41,920 nucleotides of DNA from a bacterium (GTDB taxonomy: Bacteria > Verrucomicrobiota > Verrucomicrobiia > Limisphaerales > JAJXZI01): contig JAJXZI010000130.1 in assembly GCA_021780115.1 (NCBI GenBank), positions 1 to 41,920 on the forward strand, in the 5' to 3' direction. Shown in pieces: positions 32,374 through 41,920 of the stretch. The notes beneath the pieces are model-generated. The model did no database searches. It was not told the DNA's origin and was given only the letters and a program-made list of their open reading frames with translations. Position 1 is the first letter of the stretch; each line of letters begins with the position of its first letter. The position numbers were made by a program, and so were the translations under genes.

Positions 32374-32949
32374 TTACTTGCGGCGGCGCAGGCTCAATAA
32401 CCCGGCCAGACCGAGGCCAACCAACGCGATAGTGGAAGGCTCTGGAACACTGGTCATGGTGATCGTCCCAGGAATGGAAAGAGACTTCGGAACGCCAGGG
32501 GTCGGCGGTGGTCCCGGATTATCGGCGCTGCCGATGGCCTGCGACCACACCGTGCTCTCACCTCTGACCGTCGCAGCATCATAGCTGGCCGCGCCCTGCC
32601 AAGCGAGAATCTGGAAGAATGCAGTCCCGCCGGAGGCAACGCCAGCAACCGGGCCATAGCCCTTGTCGAAGAAGCTGCCGCTGCCGGCTCCGTTTCCATT
32701 TACATCACCAGCCTGAATCTGGAAGATGGGGCCTGCGCCACCCGACGTTAGAACACCCGCCAGAGAACCCTGTGCCGCGCCACCCATGATCTCTACGTAC
32801 GTCCCCGCCGGAGCCGCTGTCGTGGCGTTGTTCAGGAAGATGCCAAAACCCGAATCGTAGTTATTCAGCCAGACCGTTCCCTGCGCGTTCGCGCTGTGAA
32901 CCGCAGCCAATACCGCCGCAGCACCGATTAGCGATAGTATTTTTTTCAT
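32374..32949 (-). CDS. PEP-CTERM secreted protein
   Basis: 191 residues. Signal peptide MKKILSLIGAAAVLAAVHSA, then the module QGTVWLNNYDSGFGIFLNN, with PAGTYVEIMGG, GSGSFFDKGYGPVAG, FFQILAWQGAASYD and STVWSQAIGS. The C-terminus is VPEPSTIALVGLGLAGLLSL followed by RRRK, the exosortase recognition signal, so the protein is exported and processed at the cell surface. The module is clearly homologous to the N-terminal part of the gene starting at 8155 (NNYDSGYGIW, GSGTGSFFDYSFGPVAG). Function is unknown; matrix or biofilm assembly is typical for the class. The upstream leftward gene ends 59 bp before it, and a strong terminator follows. Confidence 0.88.
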   Translation of the reverse strand: MKKILSLIGAAAVLAAVHSANAQGTVWLNNYDSGFGIFLNNATTAAPAGTYVEIMGGAAQGSLAGVLTSGGAGPIFQIQAGDVNGNGAGSGSFFDKGYGPVAGVASGGTAFFQILAWQGAASYDAATVRGESTVWSQAIGSADNPGPPPTPGVPKSLSIPGTITMTSVPEPSTIALVGLGLAGLLSLRRRK

Positions 32950-33008
32950 GTTGTTTTGTGTTTACTCTCGTTGTTGTTGAAGTGTCATTCGTTCGATACT
33001 GACATCCA

Positions 33009-33677
33009 CTACTGCACGTTAAAGACTCGTGTCCACGTCCCAGCGCCATTCTTCGAGTTAAAGAAGAACGCTTCGGCGACTCCTGACTGCGCATTTGTAC
33101 CGATCATGGGTTCCGCTCCACCCCCCCAACCAGCCGCGCGACGCGTGAACGCCGTATAGGCTCCCGTGGCGGGGTTAAACTGATAGACCTGATCATTGTT
33201 TTGGGCAGGCAGTCCCAAGTCTGTCTGCACAAGTCCCGCCTGCGGAACCTGCGAGGAGAGGATGGAGAAGCCAGACGGGTAGGCGTTCATGTTCGTGCCT
33301 TGCATGACTTGACCCACGAACGTCAGCGTGATGGCGGTCGCTGCAGAGTTTTGAATGAAGAAGCCGGCACCGGGATTGAAGTTTACCCCAGCCGCACCCG
33401 ACCAACCGGCCGAACGCTTGGTGTATGCGGTGTAGGCACCAGTGCCCGGATCGAAGCCGAAAATCTTGGTCGTGTTGTTCGGGGCAGTACCCAGAATGTT
33501 GTCCAGCACGTTGCTGCCGGTGTCCAGGGGATTGCCCACCAAGACGAACCCGTTCGCCGGCACGGTCACATTGACGTAGCCGACAACGTTGAGGGAATAG
33601 ACGTTGCTTTGCGCCACCGAGGCCACAACGCCCGCCGCGAGGGCCGCGGCCGCCAGGAATAATGTTTTTGTTCTCAT
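33009..33677 (-). CDS. Secreted protein B (paralogue of protein A)
   Basis: 222 residues from ATG 33677, with signal peptide FLAAAALAAGVVASVAQSNV. It aligns over its full length with the product at 25162: YVNVTVPANGFVLVGNPLD, TGSNVLDNILGTAPNN, GTGAYTAYTKRSAGW, GAGFFIQNSAATAITLTF, then QFNPATGAYTAFTRRAAGW and GVAEAFFFNSKNGAGTW. The two halves repeat the PATG/GTG-Y-A-T-[KR]R motif, suggesting internal duplication. No sorting signal or catalytic residues are recognised. It has the best promoter of the group and is followed closely by the PEP-CTERM gene, possibly in one transcript. Confidence 0.82.
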   Translation of the reverse strand: MRTKTLFLAAAALAAGVVASVAQSNVYSLNVVGYVNVTVPANGFVLVGNPLDTGSNVLDNILGTAPNNTTKIFGFDPGTGAYTAYTKRSAGWSGAAGVNFNPGAGFFIQNSAATAITLTFVGQVMQGTNMNAYPSGFSILSSQVPQAGLVQTDLGLPAQNNDQVYQFNPATGAYTAFTRRAAGWGGGAEPMIGTNAQSGVAEAFFFNSKNGAGTWTRVFNVQ

Positions 33678-33708
33678 GTTCTCAGTTGTTGTTTCCGTGT
33701 GTGCGGGC

Positions 33709-33737
33709 ATCTTCGCAGAGGAGCAAGGAACTGTCAA
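33709..33737 (-). promoter_or_regulatory. Promoter of secreted protein B
   Basis: On the minus strand a consensus TTGACA, 17-bp spacer, then GAAGAT, 32 bp before the start codon. The paralogue at 25815 has TTGACC-17-GAAGCT with a similar spacer, so the box pair is conserved between copies. Confidence 0.6.
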
Positions 33738-33825
33738 TAGATTTTTGGAATTTTTTTGAACGTCCGGTTTCGCCCCAATTGGCCGCCAGGGCCCATCTTT
33801 CGGCGCCCGGCTTTCGGCCCTCTCG

Positions 33826-34842
33826 TCATTGGTTTTCCGGGGCGAAGGGAGGGGCGGTCTTGTACTGGTCGTAGGCCCGCTCCAGTTGCGCCCCCGCCGG
33901 CTGGCCACGATGGACCCAGACCCGATACCGGCAGCGAATCGGCTCGCCCGCGGGGAAGGTTTGCGCCGACACACCCGGCCAGCCGAGGCAGAGCACGCCA
34001 TAGTGCCGGGTGAGCCATTGCGGCGGAAAACCGGGGTCGCCGGGATGCACGAAGAGCGCCGCGCCGCTAGTTGTGCCTTCCAGGGACAGCCACCGGGTCA
34101 AGTCGGCCCAGGGGAGGTTGGTCATGTACAAATCCGCCGCCGGGTGGCCCGCCGGAATCGTGATGACCGTGTTCGTGCCGGGGGCGAAGCGGAGGGTCAA
34201 GCCGCCGTAGCTCTTGCCTTCCGCGCCGGCCAGCGTCACCGCCTGGGCGATGGGCGTCCAGGTGAAGTCGAGGTCAATCGCGCGTCCTTCCGCCGTGGCG
34301 GGATGGACGAGGAGCCAGACCTTTTCCCGCATGACTTTCTGCGGGCCGACGTACCAGCTGTTTTCGACGCCGAGCACGGCGCCATCGGGGTTCACCTTCT
34401 TTTCCAGCCACCGCTCGAACTGCTGGGCGATGCCGTGGAGCATCCAGAGGTCGTACTCCTTGCCGGCAATGCCGACGTGCGGCCAGGCCCAGAACAGGCC
34501 GCGGTGGTGGTAATGGTCGCGCGGGAAATCATCCGTCAACACCTCGCCGTCCAAGCCGTAAAGCGGATGGATGTAGGTGCCGCGGGCGCGGTCGGCAGGC
34601 ACGCCGGCCTTGTGGACGATGCCGTGGTTGTAAACCAGCACGGGCCGGTCACCTTCCCACAGGCCGAGCGATTGCTCGTTGACGGCGGCGAAACGAAACG
34701 CGGATGGAGCGTCCGCCGCCGGGCAGGCCGCGGAACCGAGGCCCACCAGCGCGGCGAAGGCCAGCCAAAGCCGGAACGGGCGCGGCCGGCGTGAAGAATT
34801 GGGCGCGTGGCCGGGAGGCAGATGTGTGTTATGTCGGTTCAT
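33826..34842 (-). CDS. DUF6807 (PmoA-like) secreted protein
   Basis: 338 residues, with a long N-terminal signal region (hydrophobic segment LWLAFAALVGLGSAACPAAD). The mature part carries the family core YIHPLYGLDGEVLTDDFPRD, then HYHHRGLFWAWPHVG, with a histidine cluster, and later THPGD-like FVHPGDPGFPPQWLTRHYGV. These proteins are named after a distant match to a methane monooxygenase subunit but are not monooxygenases; they occur in sugar-degrading Bacteroidota and Verrucomicrobiota, probably in glycan metabolism. Neighbours give no specific substrate. Start ATG 34842 precedes the hydrophobic segment by 26 residues; a downstream start is possible. Confidence 0.78.
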   Translation of the reverse strand: MNRHNTHLPPGHAPNSSRRPRPFRLWLAFAALVGLGSAACPAADAPSAFRFAAVNEQSLGLWEGDRPVLVYNHGIVHKAGVPADRARGTYIHPLYGLDGEVLTDDFPRDHYHHRGLFWAWPHVGIAGKEYDLWMLHGIAQQFERWLEKKVNPDGAVLGVENSWYVGPQKVMREKVWLLVHPATAEGRAIDLDFTWTPIAQAVTLAGAEGKSYGGLTLRFAPGTNTVITIPAGHPAADLYMTNLPWADLTRWLSLEGTTSGAALFVHPGDPGFPPQWLTRHYGVLCLGWPGVSAQTFPAGEPIRCRYRVWVHRGQPAGAQLERAYDQYKTAPPFAPENQ

Positions 34843-34929
34843 CGTGGCGGATTTTTATCAGCCCGCCGGCGGGATTTCACGCCGAATTCCCACGCTCTTC
34901 CGGACGCCCGCTCTCCGGCGGGGTTCACT

Positions 34930-35580
34930 TCACTTGCGGACTTTCCGGGCCGGCTTGGGCCGGTGGCGGCGAACCTGCATCTGGCACTTCGCCAACTCGC
35001 GGCGCGCGGCCGCCAGTTCGGCACGGACCTGCTTCAATTCCCCGGTCGCTTGCGCGCCTTCCTGGCGGGCGCGGCCCAGTTGGCGCGAATGGCGGCGCAA
35101 TTCCAGTTGGGTCACCACGTGGCGGGCCAGCACCCGCAAGGCTTGTTGCTGGTCGGCGCTCAGTTCCCGTGGCATCCGATCCATGATGCAAAGAGTGCCC
35201 AAGGCATGGCCGTCGGGCGTGACCAGCGGGGCGCCGGCGTAAAACCGCACATGCGGCTCGGCCGTGACGAGCGGGCTGCCGGCAAAACGCGGGTCCAACC
35301 GGGCGTCCGGCACGATGAACAGGTCGCGCTGCAGAATGGCGTGCGTGCAGAAGGAAATCTCGCGCGCCGTCTCGGTCTGGGTCAGCCCCACCTTGGATTT
35401 GAACCACTGCCGGTCTTCGTCCACGAGCGAGATCATGGCCATCGGCGCCCCGCAAATCCGCGCCGCGAGGTCCGTCAGGTCGTCGAAAATCTCCTCCGGC
35501 ACCGTGTCGAGGATTTCGTATTCCCAAAGCACCTTCAGGCGCCTCTTTTCCTGGGCTGGCATCGGGACAGTCATGGTCAT
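34930..35580 (-). CDS. GAF-domain protein with coiled-coil tail
   Basis: 216 residues from ATG 35580 (a second ATG two codons in). Residues about 10-165 form a GAF domain of the type found in front of bacterial diguanylate cyclases and kinases: EIFDDLTDLAARICGAPMAM, ISLVDEDRQWFKSKVGL, REISFCTHAILQRDLFIVPD, RFYAGAPLVTPDGHALGTLC. The remaining residues are a predicted coiled coil with a very basic end (MQVRRHRPKPARKVRK). No output domain is present, so it may be a stand-alone sensor acting by protein or nucleic-acid contact. Ligand unknown. Confidence 0.85.
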   Translation of the reverse strand: MTMTVPMPAQEKRRLKVLWEYEILDTVPEEIFDDLTDLAARICGAPMAMISLVDEDRQWFKSKVGLTQTETAREISFCTHAILQRDLFIVPDARLDPRFAGSPLVTAEPHVRFYAGAPLVTPDGHALGTLCIMDRMPRELSADQQQALRVLARHVVTQLELRRHSRQLGRARQEGAQATGELKQVRAELAAARRELAKCQMQVRRHRPKPARKVRK

Positions 35581-35622
35581 CTTGAGTCTCGCCGCGCGGA
35601 CGCTACCGCATCTCCGGCCGGA

Positions 35623-35650
35623 GGAAAGCCGTCTTTGAGACGGTCTTTCC
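35623..35650. promoter_or_regulatory. Strong hairpin between treS and the GAF gene
   Basis: GGAAAGCCGTCT-TTG-AGACGGTCTTTCC, a 12-bp stem with one bulged base, 43 bp upstream of the GAF gene. It has no T-run in either direction, so it is not a typical terminator; a leader structure or mRNA-processing site is possible. The surrounding 343-bp gap (35581-35923) also holds CGGTTT-AGGC-AAACCG at 35684 and no gene I can support. Confidence 0.4.
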
Positions 35651-35923
35651 TGCCCGCCGCCCCTGATTCATGGCCAAAGCGTCCGGTTTAGGCAAACCGA
35701 AAAAGACCGGCCGACGGGTGGCGCGCGACAGGCCGGCGGCAAGAGCCAGAAGGCGCAACCCGCGCCGAATCGTCGGCCGAGAAGGCCCGAACGGGTTTCC
35801 GTTGGCTTCGCCCAGGCGCGTTACCTGGACCGTCAACGGGAAAATCGCCGACGGCCTGGGCGCATTCGGATCGATAGTTCGAGAAATGTTCCCTCGGGTT
35901 GACGGTCGTGCCGCGCGGTCAAA

Positions 35924-39439
<3,516 letters not shown>

Positions 39440-39627
39440 GAATCACTCCGGTTCGCTCGGTCGCGCGTTTCCGTCCACTATACCGCGCCCAGCCGCTTCT
39501 GCCAGCCGCGGAAAGCGACACGGCGCTTTCGGGGCCGCCGGCCGGCGCCTTTCCGGTTTCCGTCAGCCACTTCTCTCGCCCCGAAGCCGACAACGCGCCC
39601 CGGCCAACTCCGCGGCGCAGCCCCCGG

Positions 39628-41334
39628 TCACTCCCGGCCGCCTTGGGTCAGGGCCATTTGGGCGCGCAGCAAATCATGCAGCGTCACCAACCCGAGCAGG
39701 ATTCCCTGCGGCCGGTCCAGCACCACGACGAGGCCGGTGGGCGAATCGATGAGCCGGGACTGGAGGTCTCCAATGGTCTGGCCGGTTAGGCAGTGCGGCA
39801 CGGGGGCCAACTGGGGCGGACGGGCTCCGGCGGCAGCCGCTTGGGCCTCATCCCGTTCCAGGACGCCAGCGACTTTGTTTTCGAGGACCACCGGGAAGTG
39901 CCGGTAAGGATGGGCCTGGAGCAGCGCCTTGAGCGACTCCGGTTGGAGGTCGCGCGCCACCACCGGCTGGAAATTGGTGATGGTGGACACCGGGAGGTGT
40001 TGCCAGCTCTGCAAATCGCGCGGCGGGATGACCGCGTCAAGATTGTGGCCGTCCTGCTGGAGCAGGGCGTCGTAGAAATTGTGGCGGCTCAGGCGGCGGC
40101 TGATCGCCTGGCTGACCAACGCGCTGAGCATCAGTGCCGGCACCAGGGCAAATTCATGCGTCATCTCGAACACGATCAGCACGCTCGTCAGCGGCGCCCG
40201 GACGACCGCGCCGAGGCACGCGCTCATGCCCACCACGGCCAGGAGAACATTCTCCGCCGGCGTCAGTGACAGCGCCATCCCGGCCGTTCCCGCCAGGGCA
40301 ACCCCGCACATCCCGCCGAGAAAAAGGTTGGGGGAAAAAATCCCGCCGCAGCCGCCCAAGCCGTAGCAGGCCACCGTTGCGCAGAATTTGGCGACCAGGA
40401 GCACGACCGCCAGCTTCCAGCCAATGCCGTTGGCCAGCGCGGTGGAGAGGTCATCGTAGCCCAGGCTGAACACGCCCAGGTGGCCTGTCCCGAGAAAGAC
40501 GCCCACGCCGAGCGCCCAAGTGATCAGACCGCCCAAGGCCGGACGGATCCAGGCCGGCACCCGCGCGAACTGCTTGCGCCGGCCGCGCAGGGAGAGCGTC
40601 GCCCGCTGGAACCAGACCCCGATGACACTGGCCACCGCGGCCACGATCGGAATCAGCAAGTAGCCGTGCCAACCGGTCACGTCCACCTGCCCCAGCGTGA
40701 AGGACGGCTGCTGGCCGATGAGACCATGCACCACGAACGCGCCGAGCACCGACGCCAGCAGCACGCCGCCCAGGACGCGGCTGTTCATGTCGGTGATGAT
40801 TTCCTCGAGCGCGAAGGTGATCGCCGCCAGCGGCGTGTTGAAGGCAGCCGCCAAGGCGGCGGCGGCCCCCGCGACGGCGGCCGGACGCCGGTGCTGCTTC
40901 GGTTCGCCCAGGAAGCCGGCCACGTTGGAGGCGGCGCCGCCCCCGAGTTGGACCGCCGGGCCTTCGCGCCCGAGGCTGCACCCGCCGCCAATGCTCAGCA
41001 CGCCCGCGACGAATTTGACCCAGACGACCCGCCAGCGCACAAAGCCGAAATCCTTCCAATACGCGACCTTGAGTTGCGGAATGCCGCTGCCCGAGGCCTC
41101 CGGGCAGAAGCGGGTCAGCAGGAAGCCCACCGTCAGGGATGTGCTCAGGATCAAGCCCAGGCTGCCGAACACCAGCATTTCCTTCGAGTGGGCCGCCCAG
41201 CGCACATAGGTGCCGCGGTACAGCCAGTTCATGGCCAGTTGATACGCCACGGTGGCCGTTCCGGCGCTCAGGCCGTAGGCGGTGGTGCGCAGGACCGCCC
41301 GCGATTGCTCGGGCAGGCGCTGCAGCCACTTCAT
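39628..41334 (-). CDS. ClC-family chloride transporter with CBS pair
   Basis: 568 residues from ATG 41334 (a GTG at 41352 is the alternative). The membrane part has the ClC anion-selectivity motifs: GSGIPQLKVAYW, GREGPAVQLGGG with the gating glutamate, and GGIFSPNLFLGGMCG. A glutamate in ITFALEEIITDMN lies where exchangers carry the internal proton glutamate, so a chloride/proton antiporter is more likely than a channel. The C-terminus has two CBS segments (about 430-560: DLQSWQHLPVSTITNFQPVV and LVVVLDRPQGILLGLVTLHD) for nucleotide or ionic regulation. It is transcribed away from the otsA gene and towards treS, which suits an osmotic-stress link, by inference. Confidence 0.93.
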   Translation of the reverse strand: MKWLQRLPEQSRAVLRTTAYGLSAGTATVAYQLAMNWLYRGTYVRWAAHSKEMLVFGSLGLILSTSLTVGFLLTRFCPEASGSGIPQLKVAYWKDFGFVRWRVVWVKFVAGVLSIGGGCSLGREGPAVQLGGGAASNVAGFLGEPKQHRRPAAVAGAAAALAAAFNTPLAAITFALEEIITDMNSRVLGGVLLASVLGAFVVHGLIGQQPSFTLGQVDVTGWHGYLLIPIVAAVASVIGVWFQRATLSLRGRRKQFARVPAWIRPALGGLITWALGVGVFLGTGHLGVFSLGYDDLSTALANGIGWKLAVVLLVAKFCATVACYGLGGCGGIFSPNLFLGGMCGVALAGTAGMALSLTPAENVLLAVVGMSACLGAVVRAPLTSVLIVFEMTHEFALVPALMLSALVSQAISRRLSRHNFYDALLQQDGHNLDAVIPPRDLQSWQHLPVSTITNFQPVVARDLQPESLKALLQAHPYRHFPVVLENKVAGVLERDEAQAAAAGARPPQLAPVPHCLTGQTIGDLQSRLIDSPTGLVVVLDRPQGILLGLVTLHDLLRAQMALTQGGRE

Positions 41335-41454
41335 TGGTGAAACCAACGTCACCGGCCCAGTCTCAGAAGAATCTCCCGCAGTTCAACGAGATACTTGGCG
41401 CGCGGCCCTCCTGGCCGCGGTCTCGCCCCCGGCCCGGGCGCTGTAGAATTTCCC

Positions 41455-41484
41455 CTGTCAGGGACGCCAAGCCGGGGCTATAAT
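41455..41484 (+). promoter_or_regulatory. Promoter for the otsA-like gene
   Basis: A perfect TATAAT at 41479-41484 with CTGTCA 18 bp upstream (41455-41460). Transcription would start around 41491, only a few bases before ATG 41495, so the message would be nearly leaderless. It lies in the 160-bp gap shared with the divergent ClC gene. Confidence 0.5.
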
Positions 41485-41494
41485 CCTGTTCCGA

Positions 41495-41920
41495 ATGCGT
41501 TTGGTGATCGTTTCCAACCGCCTGCCGTTCACGGTGTCACTCAAAGAGGGGGCGCCGCGGTACAAGACCAGTTCCGGCGGGCTGACGACGGGCTTGTGGA
41601 GCTACCTGGAGCGGGACGCGGCCCGTTCGGGCCGGCCGTTCGATTTTCTCTGGCTGGGCTGGCCGGGCGCCAGCGTGCCCCCGGAACACCAAGCCGCCGT
41701 GCGGGAATACGGCGAGACGCACTTCAAGGCCGTGCCGATCTTCCTGCCGGAAGAGAGCATGGACCGCTTCTACTACGGCTTTTGCAACCGCACCCTGTGG
41801 CCGCTCTTCCATTACTTCCCGACCCTGACGCGTTGTGAGGAGGACTATTGGGCGGAGTACCAGCGCGTCAACCAGATCTTCGCCGACGCCCTGCTGCCGG
41901 TGCTCCGCCCGGACGACATC
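41495..41920 (+). CDS. otsA: Trehalose-6-phosphate synthase (GT20), 5' part
   Basis: The first 142 codons of a GT20 glycosyltransferase cut by the window end. MRLVIVSNRLPFTVSLKEG is the classic OtsA start, followed by YKTSSGGLTTGLWSYLER (the glycine-rich loop over the donor site), FLWLGWPG, then FYYGFCNRTLWPLFHYFPT (acceptor-site segment). The full enzyme makes trehalose 6-phosphate from UDP- or ADP-glucose and glucose 6-phosphate. Whether a fused phosphatase domain follows cannot be seen. With treS-maltokinase nearby, trehalose made here could be routed through maltose 1-phosphate to glucan. Confidence 0.93.
   Translation, partial: MRLVIVSNRLPFTVSLKEGAPRYKTSSGGLTTGLWSYLERDAARSGRPFDFLWLGWPGASVPPEHQAAVREYGETHFKAVPIFLPEESMDRFYYGFCNRTLWPLFHYFPTLTRCEEDYWAEYQRVNQIFADALLPVLRPDDI

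Overview
This is a 41.9 kb, GC-rich bacterial chromosomal window. The gene content points to a Gram-negative member of the Verrucomicrobiota: lpxD for lipid A, two PEP-CTERM (exosortase-sorted) secreted proteins, two close copies of a small secreted protein of a type I associate with that phylum, a URO-D/methyltransferase-like protein, a DUF6807 protein and a long palindromic intergenic repeat. The phylum call is inferred from content only; no rRNA or tRNA gene lies in the window.

Layout. Positions 1 to about 2613 are one end of an integrated element: two small leftward genes, an XRE repressor with a palindromic operator candidate, a second HTH gene, and a large serine recombinase. The recombinase abuts the N-terminal 115 codons of comM, so the element sits inside comM and continues off the left edge. 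Positions 3.0-8.2 kb carry leftward genes: a URO-D-family protein, a PepSY lipoprotein, a PEP-CTERM protein and a large secreted protein split by one in-frame TAG. Positions 8.4-11.6 kb run rightward: exported rubrerythrin, a DUF2231 membrane protein and an OmpR-type two-component system. A 970-residue glycosidase-like secreted protein is encoded leftward at 11.7-14.6 kb. panD, lpxD and a SNF2 helicase follow rightward, then a compact pair of overlapping TIR-domain genes.

The TIR pair is the most striking object. It is bracketed by two 100-bp copies (98 identical) of the 3' end of the SNF2 gene, and the two differences are both synonymous. This looks like a small cargo, plausibly anti-phage, inserted at the end of a housekeeping-type gene.

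After it come a 12-repeat NHL protein (leftward), ilvN and ilvC (branched-chain amino acids) with a terminator, secreted protein A, a cardiolipin synthase-like PLD enzyme and a lipoprotein amidase (leftward), then ptsI, a sugar nucleotidyltransferase and a membrane protein (rightward). A 630-bp non-coding stretch holds two tandem 72-bp palindromic elements and a strong terminator. Next, all leftward, are the second PEP-CTERM protein, secreted protein B, a DUF6807 protein, a GAF protein, a TreS-maltokinase fusion and a ClC transporter. The window ends in a rightward otsA-like gene, so trehalose/maltose-1-phosphate metabolism frames a chloride transporter. A 90-bp dispersed repeat occurs at 8.2 and 11.6 kb and supplies the last codons of the glycosidase-like gene.
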